Source: an uncultured Flavobacterium sp.
Lineage (GTDB): Bacteria; Bacteroidota; Bacteroidia; Flavobacteriales; Flavobacteriaceae
DNA: 64,000 nucleotides
Reading direction: 5' to 3'
Assembly: GCF_947632075.1 (NCBI RefSeq)
Contig: NZ_CANRNX010000001.1
Coordinates: 1 to 64,000 of the forward strand
This document shows, piece by piece, positions 34,964 through 44,596 of the stretch; within the stretch, counting starts at the first letter, position 1; each line of letters opens with the position of its first letter. A model generated the notes under the pieces. The model ran no database searches and had not been told where the DNA came from. It worked only from the letters and a program-made list of their open reading frames with translations. The position numbers were made by a program, and so were the translations under genes.

Positions 34964-36967
34964 TTATTTTTTAATAAACTTCAATGATTCTTTAGCTGAA
35001 TCTTTCTTAAGTTTTATAAAATAATATCCTGAAGCCAAATTATTAATATCTAATTTTGTAAAACTACTATCTTGGCTTACTTCATTAATGTGTATTTTTT
35101 TACCAGTAATATCAAACAACTCAATTGAATCAAAATCTACATCAGTTATGTTTATATAATCAGTTGCAGGATTAGGAAACAAATTCAAATTCAACTTGTT
35201 AAATTCTTCTTTATCCAAAGTTAAATCATATGAAACAATTCCTCCCGAGATAATAACGCTAAAGTTTTTAGAACCTCCAGTTAATTCACCTTTATGTCTA
35301 ATTGTAACTCTATAATTTCCTGAAGGTGTTAAACCCGTGTTTGGATCAAAGTAATCAATTCTTTCTATAGGATCAACATCGTTATCTCCCTTAATAGCAT
35401 AAATATTAGACCAAGATTTATTTAATTTCCAAGGATAAGCCACTTGATTATTACTCACTTTAGTTAACCGAACATCTAAATCATTGACAAGAACTGGAGT
35501 TAAAGATTCTGCCATCGGGACTATTTCTCCTGGCCTGTCAGTCCAAGCGATTGTAATTTTTAAAGGCTCAATTCCATTTGTATAAATGTCAAAAAAATAA
35601 GTTTGATAATTCAATAAATCATATTCTTTAAAAATCACTAAATCTTCTGATGCTCTTTTAAGAATTTTTGCCCCCTCATCTGCATTTATCAACCCCCAAC
35701 CAAATTTTGGATTAGGACCTTGAGAATCACCGGCATGATCTGCAGTATGAGCCATTAGAGCTTTTAAAGAAGCCGCTTTCATGAAACCTGAATTGCCATT
35801 TGCACTTGGCCAATATTGATTATAAATTTGTTGCCATAATCCAAATACTCCTGTAACTGCAGGTGCTGCCATTGAAGTTCCACTTAATATTGAATAATTT
35901 GCAACTCCTGTTCCGGTTGAAGAATATACACTAACACCTTTAGCTGAAATATCAGGCTTTATTCTAAAATCATCGGTTGGTCCCCATTGACTAAAAGTAG
36001 ACATTTCTACATTATTTGTTCCATTTGTCTCTAAAACATAATTTGTTATGCCATGAACTGCAGCAACAACAACAGGATTTTTACCAACTCGCTCATGTGT
36101 CAATAAATCATATCCATTTTTAGAAGGATTCAACTTAGTAAGACTTCCTCCTACATAAATTCCATTTCTATCATTACCAGCTGCATATACAGGTTGATAC
36201 ATATTTGCATTAAAAGTAATTTCATCAATACTTCTTGCCAAAACTGCATATCTTCCAAAGAAACCCGGCAAATTTACATAAGCACGATTATTAATACCAT
36301 AAGAATGATTTGAAAATAATAATCCTTCACTAGCTTCTAAAGTCATTTCTGCTAGATCATTTTCCCAGGTATTTGCCCATAACTTTCCTAATGGAGCCAT
36401 ACCCTTCGCAAAAATTCTTTCATTTCCACTTCCAATTATAGTACCTGAAACGTGGGTTGCATGATTAATTCCACTTTGGCTACCACCTGTAAAACCTTGA
36501 CCATCTTTATTTATAACTCTTGTGACTCCTAAATTTTGATGAGCAGAAAGTGGTTGAGCACCATCCCAAATTCCATAAATAATATTCTCTCCCTTTATTG
36601 CCTTGTTAATGCTATTACCGTTATGTAATCCTTGAACTCTAGCAGTTTGAATAGAACTACGTGTAGCTGTATTATTATATGTAACATGATATTCAATATT
36701 GTTTATCTCTTCATTAAAACCACGTAATGAAAAATAACTACCATCCGAGTTATGTCCATCAAAAGGTAATCCGTTTGTATTAATAAAATGCAAACCTGAA
36801 GCATAATTTGAATTATGTTCAATATTTAATTCATTATATAAATTATTAAGTAATGTTAAATCATAGCTATTAGTAATAGCATTTCTTTGTTCTGTAGTTT
36901 GAGAATAGTTATTACTAATTCCAAAAAAAAACACAATAATTAAATATTTCATTTTCATATCTATCAT
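34964..36967 (-). CDS. Secreted subtilisin-like protease with T9SS sorting domain
   Basis: This S8-family protease of 667 residues has a signal peptide ending near SNNYSQ. The catalytic triad is visible as Asp in IWDGAQP (about 133), His in HATHVSGT (about 169) and Ser in SGTSMAAP (about 364). The GHGTH consensus is changed to NHATH, as in some bacterial S8A members. A P-domain-like or jelly-roll module follows (about 440-580), then the T9SS type A sorting domain (LFPNPATDYINI, then GYYFIKLK). It should be surface-exposed or released. Methionines at residues 4 and 6 are alternative starts. Confidence 0.9.
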   Translation of the reverse strand: MIDMKMKYLIIVFFFGISNNYSQTTEQRNAITNSYDLTLLNNLYNELNIEHNSNYASGLHFINTNGLPFDGHNSDGSYFSLRGFNEEINNIEYHVTYNNTATRSSIQTARVQGLHNGNSINKAIKGENIIYGIWDGAQPLSAHQNLGVTRVINKDGQGFTGGSQSGINHATHVSGTIIGSGNERIFAKGMAPLGKLWANTWENDLAEMTLEASEGLLFSNHSYGINNRAYVNLPGFFGRYAVLARSIDEITFNANMYQPVYAAGNDRNGIYVGGSLTKLNPSKNGYDLLTHERVGKNPVVVAAVHGITNYVLETNGTNNVEMSTFSQWGPTDDFRIKPDISAKGVSVYSSTGTGVANYSILSGTSMAAPAVTGVFGLWQQIYNQYWPSANGNSGFMKAASLKALMAHTADHAGDSQGPNPKFGWGLINADEGAKILKRASEDLVIFKEYDLLNYQTYFFDIYTNGIEPLKITIAWTDRPGEIVPMAESLTPVLVNDLDVRLTKVSNNQVAYPWKLNKSWSNIYAIKGDNDVDPIERIDYFDPNTGLTPSGNYRVTIRHKGELTGGSKNFSVIISGGIVSYDLTLDKEEFNKLNLNLFPNPATDYINITDVDFDSIELFDITGKKIHINEVSQDSSFTKLDINNLASGYYFIKLKKDSAKESLKFIKK

Positions 36968-37061
36968 TTATTAAATTAATAATACTTTTTAATTTATTTA
37001 ACAATTAGACTAAAACTTTTTAAAAAATATTGTTAAATAAATTTAACAAAAAAAATAATAA

Positions 37062-37094
37062 AAAAAGGAGATTTCAAATTGAAATCTCCTTTTT
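37062..37094 (-). terminator. Terminator of the Sua5/YciO gene
   Basis: AAAAAGGAGATTTC and GAAATCTCCTTTTT pair around a 5-base loop, reaching the stop codon of the gene. Confidence 0.87.
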
Positions 37095-37713
37095 AAATAA
37101 TATCTAAACTTCCTTTACCTTCTCGAATAATTTCGGGTTCATGTCCTGATAAATCAATTACTGTGGAAGCATGATTATCTCCATAACCTCCATCGATGAC
37201 TAAATCGACAATAGTTTGCCATTTTTCGAAAATCAATTCGGGATCAGTTGTGTATTCTAAAACTTCATCTTCATCGTAAATAGAAGTTGATACAATTGGA
37301 TTACCTAACTTTTTTACGATATCGATTACTATATTATTATCTGGTACACGAATACCGACTGTAGTTTTCTTTTTAAATTCTTTAGGAAGATTGTTATTTC
37401 CCGGAAGAATAAATGTATACGGACCTGGTAAAGCTCTTTTCAGAATTTTAAAAGTACTCGTATCAATTTGCTTTATATAATCTGAAATATTACTTAAATC
37501 ACTACAAATAAAAGAAAAATTAGCTTTTTCAAGCTTCACTCCTTTTATTTTTGCAATTTTTTCTAATGCTTTTGTATTGGTAATATCACAACCTAACCCA
37601 TAAACTGTATCTGTAGGATATATGATTAATCCACCATCTCTAAGAACTTTTATAACCTTATCGATTTCTTTTTGATTCGGATTTTCTGGATAAATTTTAA
37701 TAAATTGACTCAT
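37093..37713 (-). CDS. Sua5/YciO/YrdC family protein, threonylcarbamoyl-AMP synthase-like
   Basis: The 206-residue protein carries the YrdC-fold signature GLIIYPTDTVYGLGCD near residue 29 and ALPGPYTFILPG near 89. KTTVGIRVP (about 114) and STSIYDE (about 140) are further conserved sites. TsaC/Sua5 enzymes make threonylcarbamoyl-AMP for the t6A tRNA base. The single-domain length is nearer TsaC/YciO than full Sua5. YciO paralogues may differ in function, so the exact assignment is open. It follows uvrD by 18 bases and is likely cotranscribed. Confidence 0.82.
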   Translation of the reverse strand: MSQFIKIYPENPNQKEIDKVIKVLRDGGLIIYPTDTVYGLGCDITNTKALEKIAKIKGVKLEKANFSFICSDLSNISDYIKQIDTSTFKILKRALPGPYTFILPGNNNLPKEFKKKTTVGIRVPDNNIVIDIVKKLGNPIVSTSIYDEDEVLEYTTDPELIFEKWQTIVDLVIDGGYGDNHASTVIDLSGHEPEIIREGKGSLDII

Positions 37714-37731
37714 AGCTATTTTTATTAAAAA

Positions 37732-40068
37732 TTACGAAATAACAGACAACTTAGCAAATCGTAACAATAATTTTTTTATTCCTCCTACTTCAAAATGAAT
37801 TTCAGCTTTTCTATCTGCTCCTACTCCCTCTAAATTAAGAATTTTTCCTTTTCCAAAACGTTCATGCATCACTGTTTGCCCCTCTTCTAAACCTGAATTC
37901 TCTGCTTTTCCTTGTGTAGATGAAATTGCTTTAGATAATTCTTTTAATTTTCTAATTTGTGGTCCTGCTTCTTTATTATTAACTTCGGAAGCCCATTTTG
38001 GAGGCACACCTGGTACTGGTTTTGTTTGACGATATTTAGATTTATCGACATCTCCAAAAATATCAGAATCAATACCTGAACGGTAACGATAATTAGATTC
38101 AGGTGGCGTTAAAAATTCTAAATATTGCGGATCAATTTCTTCAATAAAACGAGACGGATCACAATCTGTTAATTTTCCCCAACGATAACGAGATTCTGCG
38201 TAAGTCAAATATGCTTGATGTTCTGCACGAGTCAAAGCAACATAAAACAATCTACGTTCTTCTTCAAGCTCACTTCGGGAATTCATACTCATTGCACTCG
38301 GAAACAAATCTTCTTCCATTCCTACGCAGAAAACAGTTGGAAATTCAAGACCTTTTGCTAAGTGAATAGTCATTAAAGCTACACGATCATCATCTCCTTT
38401 ATCGTTATCTAAATCACTCGCTAAAGCAACATCTTCTAAAAATTCAGATAATGCTCCACGTGCTCCTTCAATTTCTTTTTGACCTTCAATAAAATCTTTA
38501 ATACCGTTAAGAAGTTCTTCAATGTTCTCCATTTTAGCAATACCTTCTGGAGTTCCATCTTTTTTAAGTTCTTGAACCAATCCGGTTTTCTTAACAATAT
38601 AGTCTGCTAAATAATAGGCATCTTGTGTTTGATCAATTACCTGAAAGTTTTTGATCATTGTTACAAAATCACTGATTTTATTTCGAGTACCTGTAGTCAA
38701 TTTCAAATCGATTTTATCGATGTGTTCCATTACTTCAAAAATGCTACGTTTGTAATGGTTGGCAGCAATATTTAATTTTTCTACAGTTGTATTTCCAATT
38801 CCACGAGTTGGATAATTAATAATGCGAACTAAAGCTTCTTCATCTTTCGGATTAATTACCATACGCAAATAAGCTAAAACGTCTTTAATTTCTTTACGTT
38901 GATAGAAAGATAATCCACCATAAATTCTATACGGAATGTCACGTTTACGAAGCGCATCTTCCATCGCACGAGATTGTGCATTGGTACGATATAAAATTGC
39001 AAATTCACCATTCATTTTTTGATGCATCATTTTTTCTTCAAAAATGGTACTTGCAACAAAACGACCTTCTTCTGCATCGGTAATTGAACGATGTACTTTA
39101 ATTTTAGGTCCGTCTGGATTTGCCGTCCAAACTACTTTATCTAACTTGGTTTTATTTTTATCAATAATGGTATTTGCAGCTTCAACAATATTTCTGGTTG
39201 AACGGTAATTCTGTTCCAAACGATAAGTTTGAACTCCTTTATAATCTTTTTGGAAGTTTAAGATGTTATTGATGTTTGCTCCACGGAAAGCATAAATAGA
39301 CTGCGCATCATCTCCTACCACACAAATATTCTGAAAACGATCTGAAAGCGCTTTTACAATTAAATATTGCGAATGATTGGTATCTTGGTACTCATCTACT
39401 AAAATATATCTGAAACGATTTTGATACTTTAATAGAACTTCAGGAAATAACGTTAAAAGTTCGTTGGTTTTTAATAATAAATCATCAAAATCCATAGCTC
39501 CAGATTTGAAACAACGTTCTACATAATGTTGGTAAATGTCGCCAATACGTGGTTTTTTAGCCATTGCATCAGCTTCTTGTAATTCTGGATTATTGAAATA
39601 AGCCTTAACTGTAATTAGACTGTTTTTGTAAGAAGAAATTCTACTTAAAACTTGATTTGGCTTGTAAATATCACGATCTAATTGCATTTCTTTGATAATC
39701 TGACCAATTAAACGCTGGCTATCTTGCGAATCATAAATAGTGAAATTAGAAGGATACCCTAATTTGTCAGATTCAGCACGAAGAATTTTAGCAAAAACAG
39801 AATGGAAAGTTCCCATCCAAAGATTTTTAGCTTCGGCATGACCCACAATTTTAGCAATACGTTCTTTCATTTCACGTGCTGCTTTGTTTGTAAATGTTAG
39901 CGATAAAATGTTAAATGCATCAACACCTTGTTGCATTAAATAAGCAATTCTAAGGGTTAACACTCTGGTTTTACCAGAACCTGCACCAGCAATTACAATC
40001 ATTGGGCCATCTTTCTGTAAAACAGGTGCTCTTTGAGCTTCATTTAACTGATCTATTAATGCTTGCAT
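37732..40068 (-). CDS. uvrD: UvrD/PcrA-type DNA helicase
   Basis: The superfamily 1A helicase of 778 residues shows motif I AGAGSGKT near residue 27, VDEYQDTN near 220 (motif II), GDDAQSIYAFRGA near 250 (motif III), TIHLAKGLEFP near 565 (motif V) and VALTRAE near 614 (motif VI). The last 50 residues (GQTVMHERFGKGKILNLEG) match the PcrA Tudor-like domain that contacts RNA polymerase. The start is put at ATG 40068, since the longer frame begins with a TTG at 40083. It acts in nucleotide excision and mismatch repair. Confidence 0.93.
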   Translation of the reverse strand: MQALIDQLNEAQRAPVLQKDGPMIVIAGAGSGKTRVLTLRIAYLMQQGVDAFNILSLTFTNKAAREMKERIAKIVGHAEAKNLWMGTFHSVFAKILRAESDKLGYPSNFTIYDSQDSQRLIGQIIKEMQLDRDIYKPNQVLSRISSYKNSLITVKAYFNNPELQEADAMAKKPRIGDIYQHYVERCFKSGAMDFDDLLLKTNELLTLFPEVLLKYQNRFRYILVDEYQDTNHSQYLIVKALSDRFQNICVVGDDAQSIYAFRGANINNILNFQKDYKGVQTYRLEQNYRSTRNIVEAANTIIDKNKTKLDKVVWTANPDGPKIKVHRSITDAEEGRFVASTIFEEKMMHQKMNGEFAILYRTNAQSRAMEDALRKRDIPYRIYGGLSFYQRKEIKDVLAYLRMVINPKDEEALVRIINYPTRGIGNTTVEKLNIAANHYKRSIFEVMEHIDKIDLKLTTGTRNKISDFVTMIKNFQVIDQTQDAYYLADYIVKKTGLVQELKKDGTPEGIAKMENIEELLNGIKDFIEGQKEIEGARGALSEFLEDVALASDLDNDKGDDDRVALMTIHLAKGLEFPTVFCVGMEEDLFPSAMSMNSRSELEEERRLFYVALTRAEHQAYLTYAESRYRWGKLTDCDPSRFIEEIDPQYLEFLTPPESNYRYRSGIDSDIFGDVDKSKYRQTKPVPGVPPKWASEVNNKEAGPQIRKLKELSKAISSTQGKAENSGLEEGQTVMHERFGKGKILNLEGVGADRKAEIHFEVGGIKKLLLRFAKLSVIS

Positions 40069-40186
40069 ATTTTCTAATTTCAAAAAATCAAATTTACTAC
40101 TACAATATGGTTATTACAAGTTTTAATATTGTAGATTAATATTTGTTTAATGTTTGATATTTACTAATTTCGAAAAAAAAATATCG

Positions 40187-40717
40187 ATGGATTTAAATTA
40201 TATGGAGTTAGCAATTCTTGCTATTGGATTGCTTTTAATAGTATCTATTTATTATTTCATAGTAAAATCTTCTGAAAAAAAGCAATTTGCAAAAAGATTA
40301 AAGCATGCAACATTTTATCAAGAAGAAATAAAGCAAAAACGCCAGGCAACACCACAAATTTTGCAAGCTTACGAGCGCTTAACTATTTTAATGGAACGCA
40401 TTGATTTACCCAAACTTTTATCACGTGTTCAACCAATTTCAGAATTGAAACAAGATTATGCAAACTTTTTAATTCAGAACGTAGATCAAGAATTTGATTT
40501 TAATCTTTCACAACAATTATATGTTTCTGATGAAAGTTGGGCCCTAGTTTTAACTGCAAAAAATACAGTTATTCAAGAAATTTTGAAAACTTCGTTAAAT
40601 GAAAAAGTGATAGATGCAAACAGTTTACGTTTGGCTTTATTGAGCAAAACAGAGCAAAACTCTGTTGTAGATTTAGCTAAAAATAGATTACGAAAAGAAG
40701 TGGGTGAAATGATTTAG
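40187..40717 (+). CDS. Conserved hypothetical protein with one membrane helix
   Basis: From ATG 40187 the protein has 176 residues. The first helix (about 7-25, AILAIGLLLIVSIYYFIV) is a membrane anchor with a short outside end, followed by a basic cytoplasmic helical domain. I recognise the layout from uncharacterised flavobacterial proteins but know no function. The upstream in-frame TTG at 40154 gives an unlikely hydrophilic extension before the anchor. It is divergent from uvrD. Confidence 0.65.
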   Translation: MDLNYMELAILAIGLLLIVSIYYFIVKSSEKKQFAKRLKHATFYQEEIKQKRQATPQILQAYERLTILMERIDLPKLLSRVQPISELKQDYANFLIQNVDQEFDFNLSQQLYVSDESWALVLTAKNTVIQEILKTSLNEKVIDANSLRLALLSKTEQNSVVDLAKNRLRKEVGEMI

Positions 40718-40750
40718 ATTTTTTGTATTTTAGAATTAAATTTTTTGAAT

Positions 40751-40948
40751 ATGAAAAAGCTATTTTTAATTTTAAGTCCGTTACTTTTTTTTGCTTGCGA
40801 TACAAAAGGAGAATGTGGTTGTGAAGTTTATAATATTATAACCGATGAAGATGGAATTATTACTTATGAATTGATTGGAACAAGAGATGGTTATTGTTCA
40901 CAATACGATTTAGAAGGTTATTATTACTTTGATGTAAATTGTGATTAA
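40751..40948 (+). CDS. Small lipoprotein
   Basis: The 65-residue protein has a signal peptide and lipobox LLFFAC at about residue 16. Four further cysteines follow (in ECGCE, GYCSQ and VNCD), enough for two disulphide bonds. The mature part is about 50 residues. It starts 33 bases after the preceding gene and is followed by a strong terminator. The function is unknown. An in-frame TTG two codons earlier is a less likely start. Confidence 0.65.
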   Translation: MKKLFLILSPLLFFACDTKGECGCEVYNIITDEDGIITYELIGTRDGYCSQYDLEGYYYFDVNCD

Positions 40949-40952
40949 TATA

Positions 40953-40982
40953 AAAGCCTCATCAGAATTCTGATGAGGCTTT
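40953..40982. terminator. Shared terminator of small lipoprotein and aminopeptidase genes
   Basis: AAAGCCTCATCAGAA and TTCTGATGAGGCTTT make a perfect 30-base palindrome, one of the strongest hairpins in the window. Confidence 0.9.
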
Positions 40983-40984
40983 GT

Positions 40985-43075
40985 TTATTCAACTTTATTA
41001 ATTTCATCCATTAATTTTTGTAAAGCTTCATGTTCATCTTCAGGTAAATACGGAATCAAATCATTAAAATGTTTTTTGAATTCATTTTTTGTACATAACG
41101 AAATAATAGCCTCTCGACCAAATTTTCTAAATTGTGGTTTATGACTCACCAATGCATTCACTAAATGCGGCAACGTATTACTATCGTACTGATTTAAAAA
41201 CCACATCGCCGAAATAGCGTTCATTCGAACATTGCTGTTATATTTAGAATAAGCATAACCTTCTAATTCTTTGTACCAATTGGGTTTATTTTCTAACTGA
41301 TAATTTTCAGTAGCGAGTGCCAACATTAGCCAAGTAATTCTAAGATTTTTATCATTAAATCCTTGCCAATTTTTTGAAACATCTAATATCTGATGTCTTA
41401 AATCTGGACGTTGATACCAAAGATTTTTTAAAGCAATTTCTTGTGTAATATAAGAACCATCATTTAAAAATGATTGATAACTTTCTAAATATTCATTCGG
41501 AATTTCCTTAATAATTTGAACCAAAGCTTGTCTTACTTTTATATTATCAGTTTGAGCAATATAATCATAAAACTCTTTCGCTTCACTATAAGGAACGTTA
41601 TGTAATTGAAAAACAACTTCACGTTTCACTTGTTCGTACGGACTATTCTTAAGTGCATTTAATAAATAATCTTTCTTTAATTCAAACGGAAGATTTTGTT
41701 TTTCTACCAATTCTAAATATTGCTGAATTAACGGATTATTCTTTAGTAAGAATAAAGCTTGCTTAATATCAAACGAAGAATTTGTTAACCATTCTTTTTT
41801 AAACTTTTCTTTATTGAAAGAAGTTATTTGAGAAACTTCATTTAAAAAATCGTCTGTAGTAGCATTTTTAAAAGCATACTTGTCAAGATAATTTTTTACA
41901 GCAGTTTGAAAATTATTATCCCCGATTAAATTTCTTAAAACAAATAAAGCCCAAGCTCCTTTCTGATAATACGTAATCGTTGTTGCACCTTCACTTACCA
42001 AAACCGTATTTTTAGCATTTTTACTTTCCTTTTGAATGTTTTCTGCCATTTCATAAAGTTCCCAATAAAAATAATCGTCCCCAAAAAATTCACGTTCAGC
42101 TAAAAGTGCATAAAATGTTGCAAAACCTTCTTGTAGCCAATGGTCTTTTGAAGTTTTCGCTGTTATTAAATCACCAAACCATTGATGAGCCATTTCGTGA
42201 GCATTTACGTTAACGTAGCTTCTATCTACAACACCAATTTTATCCACTACAAAATCTTGATTAAAAATCGTTGAAGTTGTATTTTCCATACCAGAATACA
42301 AAAAATCTTCAACCGGAATGTTTCTATAAATTTTCCAAGGATAATTATAACGAGTTTCTTTTTCAAGAAAATCAAACATTTGTTTGGTATATTTATATGT
42401 GGTCTCGTATTTCGATTTATCTGAAGATTTCAAATAAGATTCAATTGGAGTACCAGAAGTACTTTTCTGAGTGGTAACATCATACTTTCCAATTGCAAAC
42501 ATCAACAAATACGAACTCATAGGATCTGTCATCACATAATTCCAAGTGCTTACATTACCATTATTTTTTTTATTTGATAAAACTCCATTTGCAACCACCT
42601 GATAATTCTTATCAAAAGATATCGATAAATTATATATTACTTTTTCGTTATAATCATCGAAACTTGGCAACCAATGAGAAGTATATTTTCCTTGTCCTTG
42701 AGTCCAAATTTGCAAATCGTTTCCTGTTCCGATAAAATAAACGGTTTGTTTTGGAATAGTATTGTATTTAATGGTCAATTGGTTATCGCCCATTTTATAA
42801 CCCGAAAATAATTTAATTTGTTTTTTATCGTATTTAAATCCAGCTGATTTTCCATCAATTAAAACCGACTGAATTTGCATATTCTTAGCATCAATTCTAA
42901 TCGTATCTACTTCAGATTTAACATTAAAATTATAAGTTACATTACCTAAAATTTTACGCTGAGAAATATCAAAATCAATAGAAGCATTCGCTTTAATAAA
43001 ATCAACTTGATTACTTTTTTGAGCGAAATTAACTTGAGAAATAATTATAAATAAAGGGAGTAATATTTTTTTCAT
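40985..43075 (-). CDS. M1-family metalloaminopeptidase
   Basis: This gluzincin aminopeptidase of 696 residues has a signal peptide ending in QVNFAQ (from ATG 43075). It has an N-terminal beta domain and the exopeptidase motif GMENTTS near residue 261. The zinc site is HEMAHQWFGD near 297, with the third ligand in WLQEGFATF near 315. After residue 450 the protein is helical and HEAT-like, common in the family. It lacks a T9SS domain and a lipobox, so a periplasmic role in peptide use is likely. The preceding in-frame TTG at 43096 would precede the signal peptide. Confidence 0.9.
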   Translation of the reverse strand: MKKILLPLFIIISQVNFAQKSNQVDFIKANASIDFDISQRKILGNVTYNFNVKSEVDTIRIDAKNMQIQSVLIDGKSAGFKYDKKQIKLFSGYKMGDNQLTIKYNTIPKQTVYFIGTGNDLQIWTQGQGKYTSHWLPSFDDYNEKVIYNLSISFDKNYQVVANGVLSNKKNNGNVSTWNYVMTDPMSSYLLMFAIGKYDVTTQKSTSGTPIESYLKSSDKSKYETTYKYTKQMFDFLEKETRYNYPWKIYRNIPVEDFLYSGMENTTSTIFNQDFVVDKIGVVDRSYVNVNAHEMAHQWFGDLITAKTSKDHWLQEGFATFYALLAEREFFGDDYFYWELYEMAENIQKESKNAKNTVLVSEGATTITYYQKGAWALFVLRNLIGDNNFQTAVKNYLDKYAFKNATTDDFLNEVSQITSFNKEKFKKEWLTNSSFDIKQALFLLKNNPLIQQYLELVEKQNLPFELKKDYLLNALKNSPYEQVKREVVFQLHNVPYSEAKEFYDYIAQTDNIKVRQALVQIIKEIPNEYLESYQSFLNDGSYITQEIALKNLWYQRPDLRHQILDVSKNWQGFNDKNLRITWLMLALATENYQLENKPNWYKELEGYAYSKYNSNVRMNAISAMWFLNQYDSNTLPHLVNALVSHKPQFRKFGREAIISLCTKNEFKKHFNDLIPYLPEDEHEALQKLMDEINKVE

Positions 43076-43165
43076 ACAGATATCATAGTAATCCATAAAA
43101 ATAGTAAATGTTTTATAATCTCTTTATTTATTCAAGATAATTTAAAGCCTTCGCATAAAAAAGCT

Positions 43166-43173
43166 TAATTTTG
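43166..43173 (+). promoter_or_regulatory. -7 element of the helicase promoter
   Basis: TAATTTTG fits TAnnTTTG, 16 bases before ATG 43190. Confidence 0.5.
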
Positions 43174-43189
43174 CAACAAACCCTTTTTT

Positions 43190-44467
43190 ATGCAGTTTAC
43201 AGATTTTAATTTAAACAACAATGTTTTAGAAGCTATTAAAGATGTTGGTTATGAAGCACCTACTCCAATACAAGCTAAAGCAATTCCACTAATTTTAGAA
43301 GGAAAAGACTTAGTTGGATGTGCCCAAACCGGAACAGGAAAAACAGCTGCTTTTGCAATTCCAATTATTAATAATATTCATAGAATTGTTGGATCTGCCA
43401 AAAAAAGAAAATTAATTCGTACTGTAGTTTTAACACCTACAAGAGAATTAGCGATTCAGATTGAAGAAAACTTTGAAAAATATTCTCATTTTACAAGTAT
43501 CAAAACCATGGTACTTTACGGTGGTGTAAATCAAGAACCTCAAGTAAAATCGTTAAAAGAAGGAGTTGACGTTTTGGTTACTACACCTGGTCGTTTTTTA
43601 GATTTGTACAAGCAAAAACACATTAATGTAGATCATGTACATCAATTAGTTATTGATGAAGCCGATTTAATGTTAGACATGGGGTTTATTGCCGATGTAA
43701 GAAAAGTTATAAAATTAACTCCAGACAATAGACAAACTTTATTATTTTCTGCAACCATGCCTTTGGCTGTTCGTGAATTGGCAGATGATTTTATGAACAA
43801 TGCAGCTTTTGTTTCTGTAGATCCAATTTCAAGTGCTTCTAATCAAGTTAAACAACGTATTTATTTTGTTGAGAAAGAAGATAAGAAGAAACTTTTAGTT
43901 CATTTAATTGCTGAACAAGAATTGAAAAATATTTTAATTTTTGCAAGAACAAAACACGGAGTTGATTCAATTGTAGAATATCTTCAAAAAAACAATTTGA
44001 ATGTCGATGGAATTCACGGTGATAAATCACAGAGCAAACGTGAAGAAATTTTAAAGAAATTTAAAGATAAAGAAATTGATATCTTAGTTGCCACTGATGT
44101 AGCTTCGCGTGGAATTGATATTGACGCACTTCCGGTTGTTATTAATTTTGATTTACCGAATGTTCCAGAAACATATGTACATAGAATTGGAAGAACAGGA
44201 AGAGCCGGAATGGATGGAGTTTCTATTGCTTTTTGTGGAAAAGATGAAAGAACATATTGGGATTCGATAAAAAAACTCACTCGTATTATCGCGAAAGAAG
44301 TTCAGGACCATCCTTATCCTTGGAAGGAAACAAACCCAAATTCTAAAACCGATTTTAGAAACAAAAAGAAAAAAACTGGCGGAAACAACGGAAATTCAAA
44401 TTCGAAAAATGCAGCTAATTCAAGAAAATCAGATGCATCTAAAAAAAATAAAAAAAGATGGTACTAA
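43190..44467 (+). CDS. DEAD-box RNA helicase, RhlE/DeaD type
   Basis: The 425-residue protein begins with the Q motif (FTDFNLNNNVLEAIKDVG, then PTPIQ) and shows AQTGTGKTA near 46, PTRELAIQ near 89, DEAD near 151, SAT near 182 and HRIGRTGRAG near 326. The C-terminus (about 385-425) is a lysine- and asparagine-rich tail for RNA binding. It acts in ribosome assembly or RNA turnover, often with cold induction. The acyl-CoA synthetase gene follows 129 bases later on the same strand without a clear terminator between. Confidence 0.9.
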   Translation: MQFTDFNLNNNVLEAIKDVGYEAPTPIQAKAIPLILEGKDLVGCAQTGTGKTAAFAIPIINNIHRIVGSAKKRKLIRTVVLTPTRELAIQIEENFEKYSHFTSIKTMVLYGGVNQEPQVKSLKEGVDVLVTTPGRFLDLYKQKHINVDHVHQLVIDEADLMLDMGFIADVRKVIKLTPDNRQTLLFSATMPLAVRELADDFMNNAAFVSVDPISSASNQVKQRIYFVEKEDKKKLLVHLIAEQELKNILIFARTKHGVDSIVEYLQKNNLNVDGIHGDKSQSKREEILKKFKDKEIDILVATDVASRGIDIDALPVVINFDLPNVPETYVHRIGRTGRAGMDGVSIAFCGKDERTYWDSIKKLTRIIAKEVQDHPYPWKETNPNSKTDFRNKKKKTGGNNGNSNSKNAANSRKSDASKKNKKRWY

Positions 44468-44596
44468 GAATTCTTAATTTTAAGATTTCATTTTAATCAT
44501 CATCTCAAAATATACATTTAACAAAAATCTAAATCGTAAAAACATTTAATTTAAAAAAGATAATTTTTTAGATATTTGTGAACAGACAAAACGGAT

